Origin: Nitrosotalea sp. | GTDB taxonomy: Archaea; Thermoproteota; Nitrososphaeria; Nitrososphaerales; Nitrosopumilaceae | Assembly: GCA_025451075.1 (NCBI GenBank) | Contig: JANWLA010000025.1 | Coordinates: 17,193 to 81,192 of the forward strand | Length of the DNA stretch: 64,000 nt | Reading direction: 5' to 3' | In this document: positions 41,951-50,244 of the stretch, piece by piece | Layout of the letters: the number at the start of each line of letters is the position of its first letter | How positions within the stretch are numbered: position 1 is the first letter of the stretch | The notes under the pieces: model-generated | The model's input: only the letters and a program-made list of their open reading frames with translations | Database searches by the model: none | Told to the model about the DNA's origin: nothing | Translations under genes and position numbers: made by a program

Positions 41951-42148
41951 TTGTTCAGTAACAAAGTTACTCTAGCTATATTCACTAGGTGTGACTCTTG
42001 CAAGCACGGCAAAACGATATTTTCAGTGAATTTATCTTTTAGTAAGGAATCCTACGTTTCTTTTTTTAATTGTAATCTGGTATATTATTGTCAGGCAAAC
42101 GGGAAGATCTCCTGTGAGGAAAAAGAACCCAGATCCATCCCCATATGA
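41951..42148 (+). CDS. Possible small cysteine-rich protein
   Basis: 65 residues from a TTG with FTRCDSCKHGKTIF at ~12-25 and later cysteines NCNLVYYC and SCEEKE. The CxxC and the later pair could bind zinc. The start codon is weak and no good promoter is seen, so the call is tentative. Confidence 0.4.
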   Translation: MFSNKVTLAIFTRCDSCKHGKTIFSVNLSFSKESYVSFFNCNLVYYCQANGKISCEEKEPRSIPI

Positions 42149-42210
42149 TGTGAACCTGTTTGCCTTAACTTGTAATCATCTTATATCCTGTATGTGATAT
42201 ATTTTTTGCA

Positions 42211-42588
42211 ATGCCTGATCTTGATGATCTGACAAAAGCAAAGATAGTTGCGCTAATCTTGGATAAAAAGACAGAGCAGGCACTAGAGCAGCTGAGTATA
42301 TTGTATAAAGTTGATACACCGCAAATCGCGGTTGGTACCATAAAAAAGAAACGAAGAACCGTCTATGCCGTATATGTTGTGCAAGAAAAAAAGATCTATG
42401 CATTAAACTCTGACATATTCTACAACCCGTTTATTATTTTACACGAGTACTATCATCATATTCGTTCAAAGTTTGGAACGCATAGGGGTTCAGAAAAACA
42501 CGCAAACATGTATGCACAACAATTCATTGATTCATACGTAAGCATTGTAGAAAAATTACATCAAGACAGGTCTATGAAATCAAAATAG
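42211..42588 (+). CDS. Small HExxH metallopeptidase-like protein
   Basis: 125 residues, soluble. ILHEYYHHIRSKFG (~71-84) contains HExxH, and the downstream helix SEKHANMYAQQFID supplies a candidate third ligand (E or H), as in ImmA/IrrE-type minimal peptidases. The N-terminal ~65 residues are a helical pair and a beta hairpin (KKRRTVYAVYVV). No DNA-binding partner is adjacent, although ImmA/IrrE proteins usually cleave repressors. Confidence 0.75.
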   Translation: MPDLDDLTKAKIVALILDKKTEQALEQLSILYKVDTPQIAVGTIKKKRRTVYAVYVVQEKKIYALNSDIFYNPFIILHEYYHHIRSKFGTHRGSEKHANMYAQQFIDSYVSIVEKLHQDRSMKSK

Positions 42589-42594
42589 ATTTTT

Positions 42595-42981
42595 TTATAT
42601 TGTATTGTGGGATACGTCAAGATTTTTTACATGATTTATGGCTTTGAGCAGATTTTTTATCGTAGATGAAAAACTTCCATTTACCATGATTACAAGTGTG
42701 TCCTGTCCAGTTGGTATTGATATTATCCTGAGGTTTTCCCTCTCTGTAATTGTATATTTTACCGGCCCAAAACTCTCATCATAATCATGCTGCATCGATT
42801 GGTACAGTGTGAGCGACATGAAAAACATCTCCTTTTGCTCTTCTGAGAATTTTAATCCATTCTTTGTTCTCTGGTCTACAAGGCGACCATTTCTGGTTAC
42901 AAGTCCTACAAATTCAACTCCAGGAACTGTGATGTACTCATCAAGGTCTGCTACGGCGACATTTTGAGACATGCTTTTCAA
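42595..42981 (-). CDS. Roadblock/LC7-like (DUF6659-type) protein
   Basis: 128 residues: an amphipathic N-terminal helix, a strand pair GVEFVGLVTRNGRLVD, a long helix LKFSEEQKEMFFMSLTLYQSM, FGPVKYTITERENLRIISIP and DTLVIMVNG, then a C-terminal helix. This alpha-beta-alpha order with N-x-G-x-(L/I) turn is that of a profilin/roadblock-like fold and matches three other proteins in this window (45398, 47386, 61786). Roadblock proteins bind small GTPases or act in signalling; here the role is unknown. Confidence 0.7.
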   Translation of the reverse strand: MKSMSQNVAVADLDEYITVPGVEFVGLVTRNGRLVDQRTKNGLKFSEEQKEMFFMSLTLYQSMQHDYDESFGPVKYTITERENLRIISIPTGQDTLVIMVNGSFSSTIKNLLKAINHVKNLDVSHNTI

Positions 42982-43124
42982 CTCTATAGTAATCGGCTCC
43001 GTTGCTAATAAAACTGATCACATTGGTGTGTAGTCACACATCAAGGCTCAATAGAATGTTGATTATAAAAAAATGAATTAATCCAAGATTAACAAGTATT
43101 ATCTGCAAGTTTTTGTTACGTGGA

Positions 43125-43703
43125 ATGATGATGAGAATTCCACATTTTGCAATTATGGCAATGTTGGCTGGAGTGCTCTTTGGTATAGTTCCAGTTGCAA
43201 ACGCATACACATCTGATGCAACCAATTCGCCAATTGTGATATCTCCTGATACCTTGTCGCCAAACTCACAGGTCAATATCTTGATTCATGCACCTGATTT
43301 TAATTCCAATCCGTATGCCATTGATACAATTGGGGAAGGTGGAAGCAAGGTCGTAATATCAACAAGGGAAGCAAGCATTCCGTACCGACTTGTGGAAACA
43401 GGACCTAACACCGGAGACTTTGCAGGCTATATCATCTTGTCATCTACAACTTCACAGTGCTCACCTGTATGCGGCCCAACCGATGGATTTTTGGCAGCAG
43501 GGGGCGATGATGCAATCATGGTTACATTTATGGACGATAATGGGCGCATCATCGCAACTTCCTCGTCTGGCCAAAACCCTACTATCGTAAATCATGGGGC
43601 TGTGCCTGAGTTTTCCTTTGCGGGACTAGAACTGCTTGTGGGTGTCATGTTATTGGTATTAATCTCACAAGCGAACTTTATACGACAAAAATTCATCAAT
43701 TAA
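43125..43703 (+). CDS. Exported beta-sandwich protein with PEF-CTERM-like tail
   Basis: About 193 residues from the ATG at 43125 (MMMRIPHFAIMAMLAGVLFG... signal peptide ending ANA-YTS); a TTG four codons upstream is less likely. The mature domain (SPIVISPDTLSPNSQVNILIHAPDFN, TGDFAGYIILS, GDDAIMVTFMDDNG) resembles repeats found in thaumarchaeal surface proteins, with acidic turns. The end AVPEFSFAGLELL, a hydrophobic span, and RQKFIN is a PEF-CTERM type anchor. Likely surface-attached. Confidence 0.8.
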   Translation: MMMRIPHFAIMAMLAGVLFGIVPVANAYTSDATNSPIVISPDTLSPNSQVNILIHAPDFNSNPYAIDTIGEGGSKVVISTREASIPYRLVETGPNTGDFAGYIILSSTTSQCSPVCGPTDGFLAAGGDDAIMVTFMDDNGRIIATSSSGQNPTIVNHGAVPEFSFAGLELLVGVMLLVLISQANFIRQKFIN

Positions 43704-43707
43704 AGAC

Positions 43708-43947
43708 ATGGGACCAAAAAAGAAGGCAAAAAATGCACAATGCAAAAGGTGTCTGAATCAATTTCTCGAAAAAGAGATCTATACAATTCAACAGTTCCAG
43801 TACAGAAAATCTCCCACATATGACTGGACAAGAGAATTCTTTACCGGATTGAAGATAGGTGAATGGGATTCTTTTTGTGAGGACTGTGTGTTATACTATG
43901 GAAAAATATCACACGATGCATGGATGGAGCGTTCCAAAAACAAGTGA
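43708..43947 (+). CDS. Small zinc-binding protein, 79 residues
   Basis: Basic N-terminus MGPKKKAKNAQ, a first knuckle CKRCLNQF (~12), a linker with YDWTREFFTGLKIGEWDS, and a second knuckle FCEDCVLYYG (~57). CxxC...CxxC predicts one zinc site. The basic tail and ribbon hint at nucleic-acid or ribosome binding. It starts four bases after the previous gene's stop codon. Confidence 0.75.
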   Translation: MGPKKKAKNAQCKRCLNQFLEKEIYTIQQFQYRKSPTYDWTREFFTGLKIGEWDSFCEDCVLYYGKISHDAWMERSKNK

Positions 43948-43949
43948 TA

Positions 43950-44945
43950 TTATTTCAAATACTCGTCCATGAATGAAAGTGTCTTGTTCCATGCATCACT
44001 TGTTTGCTTTGGAGCATAATTTGCACCAGATGGATTTGCAAATGCATGGCCTAGTCCCGGATAAATATAAATCTGGTTTTTAATTCCTAATGTATCAAGA
44101 TCGGATTTGAACTTTTTTATCATATCAACTGAAATTGACTGGTCCTTGTCACCATAAAATCCCAAGACCGGCCACTTGATTGCTGATAGTTCTGTAGTGT
44201 TTGTAATCGGCTGGCCATAGAAGAATATGGTTGCATCAAGATTATTGCTATCTAGTGCATAGTTTAATGACTGACTTCCTCCAAAGCACCATCCTATTGT
44301 TGCAACCTTGGTTACGTTATAGTTCTGCCTGAGAAGATTTACTGCAGAGCCAATGTTTACCATTCCCTTTTGCTCATCAAAAGAAAGCAAGAGTTTCCTT
44401 GCACCATCTGATGTCATAGCAACTTGTCCTGCATACAGATCTACTGCTAGGGCAACATAACCATGTGAAGCAAGCCCTCTTGCCATGCTCTTGATGTTAT
44501 CGTTTAGACCCCACCATTCGTGAATCAGTATCACTCCTGGAAAGTTGCCTTTCTGCATAGGTTCTGCCAAGTAGCCAGTGGTATTTTCAAAGTACTTTAC
44601 TGGTCCTGTCTTAATCTCAAGGGGTCCGCCATCAAACATGTCCGAGTTCTTGACGCCTCCAGCGGTATAATCCGGCAGGATGTGGATTGCCCAGCCTCTT
44701 TCAATCAATATTGCCTCATTGCCTTGCTTTACGCATGCAGGACTGCCATCGCTTTTTTTCATGACTAACTGCAAACCGTCTGGACAAATGATCTGGTCTA
44801 TTGGAATGTGCATCTTTGCCTGCTGTAGTGGTGTTGACAAACGTATTTTTTCAGAAGCTGCATCCACGTTGTTGGCATACTGCAGTGTAAACCATGATGA
44901 CGCTAAAACAATTATCAAGAAAATTGCAACTAGTTTTTGGAGCAT
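43950..44945 (-). CDS. Exported dienelactone hydrolase with N-terminal PLQQ...SPAC...RGW module
   Basis: 331 residues. A signal peptide (MLQKLVAIFLIIVLASSW) and then the shared module at ~37-92 (TPLQQAKMHIP, IICPDGLQLVMKKSDGSPAC, LIERGW). The rest is a dienelactone-hydrolase alpha/beta fold: VILIHEWWGLND (~138), nucleophile IGWCFGGSQS, acid YGDKDQSI and histidine GLGHAF. Catalytic Cys-Asp-His are all present. Enzymes of this family hydrolyse cyclic esters; an exported version with this module is unusual. The substrate is unknown. Confidence 0.9.
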   Translation of the reverse strand: MLQKLVAIFLIIVLASSWFTLQYANNVDAASEKIRLSTPLQQAKMHIPIDQIICPDGLQLVMKKSDGSPACVKQGNEAILIERGWAIHILPDYTAGGVKNSDMFDGGPLEIKTGPVKYFENTTGYLAEPMQKGNFPGVILIHEWWGLNDNIKSMARGLASHGYVALAVDLYAGQVAMTSDGARKLLLSFDEQKGMVNIGSAVNLLRQNYNVTKVATIGWCFGGSQSLNYALDSNNLDATIFFYGQPITNTTELSAIKWPVLGFYGDKDQSISVDMIKKFKSDLDTLGIKNQIYIYPGLGHAFANPSGANYAPKQTSDAWNKTLSFMDEYLK

Positions 44946-45131
44946 AAAATGTGATATGCAAATTATAATTTAAACTTGAATTATACCTTCAAGGTAACAC
45001 AATATCTTTGTCACAAACTTTACAATTGGATTCTGAAAATTACCTGTAAGACCATTACCATGTCGTATCTTTCATATGGAATCTAATTCTATATGGATAA
45101 TGTTCTAAACATGTGATGCCGTAATGGAACC

Positions 45132-45254
45132 ATGTCATCAATTGAATCAGAAGATATTGCAGAGCCTGTAACTTCAAACACTGAAACAATTCAAGAAGTT
45201 AAAGAAGATGCAGCAGATACAATAGACCAAGAAGAAACTCCTGAACTAGAATAA
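45132..45254 (+). CDS. 40-residue very acidic protein
   Basis: MSSIESEDIAEPVT... ends ETPELE, with about 13 acidic residues and two basic or fewer, so it is probably disordered. A TATA-like tatatgg (~45090-45096) lies about 40 bases upstream. It could resemble ubiquitin-like-modifier or chaperone tails, but no C-terminal glycine pair is present. Plausible but unproven. Confidence 0.45.
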   Translation: MSSIESEDIAEPVTSNTETIQEVKEDAADTIDQEETPELE

Positions 45255-45397
45255 TCACTAGTTTATTTTTTCCTAGTACATGCTTTCATTTTTCTTCTTT
45301 GGGTTTTTTATGTTTTGAAACATTGACACCAGTCTAGTGTGTAAAATTTGGTAAAACGTGTGCTATTCTTATATGCAATCAAGTGTATATACTACCC

Positions 45398-45784
45398 GTG
45401 TCCCAAATTGCACGATATCTGGACAAGATTCTAGAAAACGTCATGCATACTGACAAGCAAATCAGATATGCGACAATCTTTGACAATGATGGAAAAGAGA
45501 TAATCACTAGCGTGCGTGAGGGAGTAGAGCCATTTCTAAATGAGGTCGATACAAAAGAGACACTTCATTATGCTGCAAATGCCTGGAAGATACGCCGAAC
45601 CTTTGAGCCAAAAGTTGGAAAAGGTAAGTATGTTTTGGCAGTGTATGAGAAACTAAGGCGACTGACAATGCCTGTTGGAGACAAGTATCTCTTAATGGTA
45701 ACATGGGGAATTGAAGGAGGCTCTGCTCAAATCATTGAACACCTGGAAAACATGTTTTCAGGCGATCCGACAAGAGATTGGTAA
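45398..45784 (+). CDS. Roadblock/LC7-like (DUF6659-type) protein
   Basis: About 128 residues from the GTG at 45398, which lies 27 bases after a TATA-like cttatatgc; a GTG at 45383 is less well placed. It has the family order: N-terminal helix ISxARYLDKILENV-like, strands IRYATIFDNDGKEII, a central helix, then KGKYVLAVYEKLRRLTMPVGDKYLLMVTW and a C-terminal helix. Paralogue of the genes at 42595, 47386 and 61786. It ends 21 bases before the end of the convergent DUF4242-kinase gene. Confidence 0.75.
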   Translation: MSQIARYLDKILENVMHTDKQIRYATIFDNDGKEIITSVREGVEPFLNEVDTKETLHYAANAWKIRRTFEPKVGKGKYVLAVYEKLRRLTMPVGDKYLLMVTWGIEGGSAQIIEHLENMFSGDPTRDW

Positions 45785-45805
45785 TTGATAAAAAACTAAC
45801 GAGTT

Positions 45806-46735
45806 CTAACTGCTGTCTACTGGAAGTAATTTTTCAATATGTTTTGGTAATGTGATGGTAAAGGTCGTGGGATTGTTTGATGCTTGTATTGTACCATGGT
45901 GCTGCTCAACTATATTTTTACAACTTGGCAGGCCAAGTCCTGTTCCGTGCTGCTTTGTGGTAAATAATGGCTCAAATATCTTGGTTAGAAGATCTTCTGG
46001 AATTGCAGGACCTGAATTTTGAATCTGGATCTGAACCTGGTCGTCAATTTTCTCAATGAACTTGATTGTGATTTTCCCCTCTGTCTCTCCAATGGATTGG
46101 ACTGCATTAATTATCAAATTGTAAAACACTGATTCCAGTTTTACGTCATCAAAATTTAGCGTAATGTCATTTTGTGGCAATATTGTTTTAATATTGGAAG
46201 GAATTTTGATTGTCGCAATTGAATGAGCGATGACTTTGGTCAAAGAATGCTCTTCTAAATGCAATGGTTGGGTCCTTGCAAAATTTAGTATGTCTCCTAT
46301 CATCCCGCTCATGTTAAAAATGGCACGGTCCATTCTTGCAATATGATCTAAAATTTCTGGACTGAGTTGATCTTTGTATTTTATGTTCAGCAAGTCTATT
46401 GAGTTTTTAATTATTGCCATCGGGTTTCTGAGGTCGTGGCTAATGTTTGAGCTCATTTGGCCAAGTGTTACAAGTTTCTCGATCTTTATGGTATTCTCAG
46501 TCTTGATTTGGTGGACTTCGTTGATAAAATCGCACTTGAAACCTACTGCCTCATGGTGTTTCCATATTGATTCCTCGTCTGGAGCATCCAGCACACAGTA
46601 AAGATTGCTTTCGTTTTTGTTGAAAAACAACTCTAGGTGGGTTACCCCAAACTCATCCTTGGGCAAATTGACAAGTCGTTCTATCTCCTCTTGTGTAACT
46701 CCTTTTGAATCATGACCATCGATAAATATGGGCAA
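45806..46735 (-). CDS. Histidine kinase with N-terminal DUF4242 (SCO4226-like) sensor
   Basis: 309 residues. Residues ~1-78 match DUF4242: a strand MPIFIDGHDSKGVT, VTHLELFFNKNESNLYCVLDAPDEESIWKHHEAVGF and FINEV, the small ferredoxin-like fold of the nickel-binding SCO4226 family. The kinase follows directly: H-box SNISHDLRNPM (His ~100), N-box NLIINAVQSI, G1 NSGPAI (the usual DxGxGI has N for D here), F-box EPLFTT and G2 GTGLGL. No membrane helix. The DUF4242-kinase fusion suggests a cytosolic metal- or small-molecule sensor; that is inferred. The G1 change may lower activity. Confidence 0.88.
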   Translation of the reverse strand: MPIFIDGHDSKGVTQEEIERLVNLPKDEFGVTHLELFFNKNESNLYCVLDAPDEESIWKHHEAVGFKCDFINEVHQIKTENTIKIEKLVTLGQMSSNISHDLRNPMAIIKNSIDLLNIKYKDQLSPEILDHIARMDRAIFNMSGMIGDILNFARTQPLHLEEHSLTKVIAHSIATIKIPSNIKTILPQNDITLNFDDVKLESVFYNLIINAVQSIGETEGKITIKFIEKIDDQVQIQIQNSGPAIPEDLLTKIFEPLFTTKQHGTGLGLPSCKNIVEQHHGTIQASNNPTTFTITLPKHIEKLLPVDSS

Positions 46736-46985
46736 TTAAGATATAGATCAAAATGAATCATAAATACTTTGAGTATCATGTGTTGCAAGTTGCCAAAATA
46801 AAATGGTTTTTGTCATGCCTTTTGTCTTAAAAATAATTTAATCCTGTAATACTTGATGTGGCTTGCATTTCAAAAATTATATTATTATTGTATTTTGCTG
46901 TACTGTGATTATGCCATTTGTATAATCATCTGATGCAAAATCCCTTCTGCAAAAATCTTGTTATTAAAATAGGCCTAGATTGATT

Positions 46986-47396
46986 ATGTTTTGCATGGGC
47001 ACTGCTGACCATAATACCTGGTATAGTACAGGTAATGAAAGTGCAAAGCACGGAGATAGCGAGGATGCATTAATTGCATATGATAAAGCACTTGAGCTAG
47101 ATCCAAACCATGTGAGCGCCTGGAATAACAAGGGAATTGTTTTGGCTAGACTAAAGAGATTTGAAGAATCCATTGTATGCTACGACAAGGCCATCGAATT
47201 GAATCCTCAATATGCAAATGCTTGGTACAACAAGGCAAATGCACTACGAAATTTTGGCCAGTCTCTAGTTGACAAGGCAAATGATGATCGTACAAATGCT
47301 CCCAAACTGGTAAATAGATCAATTGCGTTATTTGACACTGCGGACAAGTGTTATGACAAAGGCGACATCCTCTCGGGAAAAAAACGTGAATCTTGA
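46986..47396 (+). CDS. TPR-repeat protein
   Basis: About 136 residues from the ATG at 46986, 24 bases after a TATA-like ttattaaaata. At least two full tetratricopeptide repeats are clear: AWNNKGIVLARLKRFEESI and AWYNKANALRNFG with the AxxxYDKAxELxP ends. One more precedes them (YSTGNESAKHGDSEDAL). The C-terminus is helical. It overlaps the following roadblock-like gene by 11 bases, so they are probably co-translated and may form a complex. Confidence 0.85.
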   Translation: MFCMGTADHNTWYSTGNESAKHGDSEDALIAYDKALELDPNHVSAWNNKGIVLARLKRFEESIVCYDKAIELNPQYANAWYNKANALRNFGQSLVDKANDDRTNAPKLVNRSIALFDTADKCYDKGDILSGKKRES

Positions 47397-47742
47397 AAAG
47401 ATCTGCAATGATATCATGCAGTCTGATGAAGACATTACACTTGTTGCCGTCTCATATCGTGCAGAATACAGCTTCAAAGAGCGAGAGGGCGTAAAAAGTC
47501 TGCAAACAAGAGAAGAGATAGAAAAATCACTAGCCGATGCTTCATTGAGGTGGGTGACTCGAAGATCCCACAGGACACTTGGTGAGCCAATCTATGCCAT
47601 GGCAAAATATGAAAAGGCAAAACGCATAACTGCTCCGCTTGGAAGATATGGCATAATTTTATGTGTAGTGCATCCAAATTCTGATGCAGAAAAGATTGCA
47701 ACAGCACTTGTCAAAATTATAAAAAAATATCCAGACTTTTAA
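47386..47742 (+). CDS. Roadblock/LC7-like (DUF6659-type) protein
   Basis: About 118 residues from a GTG that overlaps the TPR gene; this start aligns the N-terminal helix (NLEKICNDIMQSDEDI) with those of the paralogues. It has strands LVAVSYRAEYSF, a central helix SLADASLRWVTRRSH, YAMAKYEKAKRITAPLGRYGIILCVV, and a C-terminal helix. It shares the R-I-T-(A/M)-P-(L/V)-G phrase with the gene at 45398, its closest relative here. Confidence 0.75.
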   Translation: MNLEKICNDIMQSDEDITLVAVSYRAEYSFKEREGVKSLQTREEIEKSLADASLRWVTRRSHRTLGEPIYAMAKYEKAKRITAPLGRYGIILCVVHPNSDAEKIATALVKIIKKYPDF

Positions 47743-47794
47743 AATTTAGTACCTTTTCTATTGTATTCCTGTCGCAACTAATTGTAAATAAAAT

Positions 47795-48193
47795 CTATCC
47801 CCCATAACCAGAGTTTCCAACAAAGTTTACACTTGTAGGAGTCCTGTATTCTTGCGTCATGTTGATTCCCTGGTCTGATGTTACATGCACTACATCAAGT
47901 GAGCTTCCATCTGGCGGTGAAAGCGAGATCTTTTCTCCGGGGTTCAGTATTGCAATGACATCTGGTTTTGCAGTGCCTCCATAGTATACGATAACATTTG
48001 TCAAAGCATTAGTACCTGTATTTTTGATGGCTACATGGGTCTCAGTTCCCATCTCGTCTTTTACTATGACTGGATCTATTGATATGTTGTACTTTGCAGA
48101 TGTTGGAATTATTGGCAGAAAACTGAACACTAGAAATATTGTGACTGCTGCAAAACATCCTCCTATTGCTATTGAAAGAATGGGTTTTTTCAA
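47795..48193 (-). CDS. Membrane-anchored Ig-like protein
   Basis: 132 residues. One N-terminal helix (MKKPILSIAIGGCFAAVTIFLVFSFL) anchors a single beta-sandwich (YNISIDPVIVKDEMG, VAIKNTGTNALTNVIVYYGG, KISLSPPDG) of the CARDB/Ig-like kind. No catalytic residues. Exposed outside the membrane by topology. Confidence 0.75.
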   Translation of the reverse strand: MKKPILSIAIGGCFAAVTIFLVFSFLPIIPTSAKYNISIDPVIVKDEMGTETHVAIKNTGTNALTNVIVYYGGTAKPDVIAILNPGEKISLSPPDGSSLDVVHVTSDQGINMTQEYRTPTSVNFVGNSGYGG

Positions 48194-48303
48194 CTAGTAT
48201 AGTTTGTCATCTAAATATTTCAATTCTGCTGTTGGTGTATTTATCATCAAGTTAGATTTTTCAACTATTTTTACAGCTAGGCACTAGATGTCACTTGGAT
48301 AAT

Positions 48304-48312
48304 CTATAATAA
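48304..48312 (+). promoter_or_regulatory. TATA-like box for the 48335 gene
   Basis: ctataataa centred 27 bases before the ATG at 48335, fitting a leaderless transcript. Confidence 0.5.
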
Positions 48313-48334
48313 ATGGCGACAAACCAATTTTTGC

Positions 48335-48598
48335 ATGTCTGTAGATATATCACTGCCAAATTTTTTAGAATGCAAGACCATCCTTCCAAACGCGTGTTGG
48401 GTTGAGGCACAAAACGACCAAAAAGATGCAATTCTCTTGGTCTCAGTACCATGTGAGGATGTCTCTTCAATTATAACAATAGACATGAATGGAAAACGAA
48501 GCGAGATGTGTTTCTCTATAGGATCCATTGTAAAAATTGAGGACAACAAACTGTACTATAACAAAAATAGGCTTGAAGATTGTGATTCTGAAGAATAG
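48335..48598 (+). CDS. Hypothetical protein, 87 residues
   Basis: Small soluble acidic protein (MSVDISLPNFLEC...) with mostly beta character: ACWVEAQNDQKDAILLVSVP, IITIDMNGKRSEM and IVKIEDNKLYYNK. Four cysteines are spread singly. No family recognised. Convergent with the glycosyltransferase gene, the stop codons being two bases apart. Confidence 0.65.
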   Translation: MSVDISLPNFLECKTILPNACWVEAQNDQKDAILLVSVPCEDVSSIITIDMNGKRSEMCFSIGSIVKIEDNKLYYNKNRLEDCDSEE

Positions 48599-48600
48599 TA

Positions 48601-50145
48601 TTATGCGGTAATCTTGGTCTTGTTCTTAAACCGAATTGCTATGATGTATGCAAAAAATATCACAAATACGGCATTTGCAAGCAGCACAAATGGATTTGTA
48701 AAAGATTCTTGAAATGTTCCATATGATAGAGGGTTGGTCCAAAATGTTCCTGGGGAAAAGTAGATGTTTTGCCAGTATGACATTGAAGTTGCAGCATGTG
48801 CAAATAGTGCACATGCCATAAAAGAAATCTGTATTTTCTTGCTTGAAATATATCTTGCAAAACTCCAAAACCCATATGATGCAATGGCAATAATTGAGAT
48901 CAAAAATGGCAGCATGTATCTTTCAAGTGATAGATCCCTTGCAATCATCAGTGTTGTAAAAAATGTGCTGACAAACCAAATCAAGACAAGTAACTCTGGG
49001 ATACAGTCTTTGAGTTTTCGTATTTTTTGAATGACTAATGTCATCCCAACAAAGAAAAAGATGGTAAGCGGTATGCTGGAATTAGTGGGAGGACTGTTCC
49101 ATCCGAGATTAAACGTAGAGTTGGGATATGCCCCGGGTATTGTATGCTCTATGGGACTTGGAAATAGAGTATAGTGGAATAGTGAGAGCATTCTGGTCGG
49201 CTCTAGTCCTTGAACTGTAGGATATGCAATAAACCACACATCTCGATTGTAATTGTCCATGTCAGACTTGATTGCAGTAACCTCAAGAACTGGATTTTTA
49301 TAAAATTCTGGTTCTGTTAACAAAAAGCCAAGTATTGCAATAATAAAAAATACACCAACTGTCAAGCCGATTTTTAAAACATGTCTTTTATCAACTGGCC
49401 GTCCAGGTTGTCTTTGAGATAGGCCATTCAATAGAATGATACTTGCAAATAAAATTGAAAACTCGACAGATAACAATTTTGAGGTAAATGCGCATCCAAA
49501 TGCAAGACCGCTTAAAACAAGATATTTTATTTTGAGGTGCCCTGTTTTAAAAGAATAAAGCAAGAGCGACATGGCAAGCATGCTAAAAAAGGCATAATGA
49601 ACCTCAGTCATTATTGTTCTACTGTACCACACCCACAGGTTGTAGAACATGAAAAGAAGTGAAAAAACTAGACCGACATTTCTGTTAAAGAGAATTTTTC
49701 CAATGAGAAATACCACCACTATTGAAAGTGCGCCAAATATTGGTGAGAGTGCACGTCCTGCTGCCATCTGGGAAATGGTTGGTGCATGATGAAAATCATA
49801 GCAACTAAACCAGTAGCAAGACCAGTCGTAATAGTTTCCATTGTCCTGGTGCGTAAGGCTGAGTGGAAGGCCAATCAATATCATGCGAAGCGGACTGTAT
49901 GTTGCACCATGTGCGGGAATGTGGTATAGCAAGTTGCAATTGTCTATTGATACCAAACACGGGTTGGCAAGGTCACCGTTGTTAATCAAGTGGATATAGT
50001 TTCCAGCCCATCCAAGATAGTTTATCTCGTCTCCATGTCGTGGCTGTCCTTCCAAATTATACGAGTACATAAGAGTGGCAGCCAAGAATAAAGCAAGAGG
50101 GATTGTGTACCTTGATTTTGTACCAATCACCTGAATCAAACTCAT
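48601..50145 (-). CDS. Membrane glycosyltransferase, GT39/PMT-ArnT-like
   Basis: 514 residues with ~11-12 hydrophobic helices. The first external loop has RHGDEINYLGWAGNYIHL (~36-53), with the acidic DE pair that acts as catalytic base in GT39/GT83-type C-superfamily enzymes. A large loop (~270-340, TEPEFYKNPVLEV...) follows the seventh helix. Such enzymes use polyprenyl-phosphate sugars to glycosylate proteins or lipids on the outer face. Many N-x-S/T-rich exported proteins in the window could be targets; speculative. Confidence 0.85.
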   Translation of the reverse strand: MSLIQVIGTKSRYTIPLALFLAATLMYSYNLEGQPRHGDEINYLGWAGNYIHLINNGDLANPCLVSIDNCNLLYHIPAHGATYSPLRMILIGLPLSLTHQDNGNYYDWSCYWFSCYDFHHAPTISQMAAGRALSPIFGALSIVVVFLIGKILFNRNVGLVFSLLFMFYNLWVWYSRTIMTEVHYAFFSMLAMSLLLYSFKTGHLKIKYLVLSGLAFGCAFTSKLLSVEFSILFASIILLNGLSQRQPGRPVDKRHVLKIGLTVGVFFIIAILGFLLTEPEFYKNPVLEVTAIKSDMDNYNRDVWFIAYPTVQGLEPTRMLSLFHYTLFPSPIEHTIPGAYPNSTFNLGWNSPPTNSSIPLTIFFFVGMTLVIQKIRKLKDCIPELLVLIWFVSTFFTTLMIARDLSLERYMLPFLISIIAIASYGFWSFARYISSKKIQISFMACALFAHAATSMSYWQNIYFSPGTFWTNPLSYGTFQESFTNPFVLLANAVFVIFFAYIIAIRFKNKTKITA

Positions 50146-50244
50146 TTACATGTCTCCATGTCTTTTCATTGTTTTTTGTAATTGATTGATATCTCTATCT
50201 GTTGCACTGCATGTCAGTACGGCATTTGCTAGAAAGATTATCAA

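Noticed and set aside
46736-46985. 250-base gap between kinase and TPR gene as ncRNA
   Set aside because: AT-rich promoter-like sequence without convincing stems or conserved motifs.
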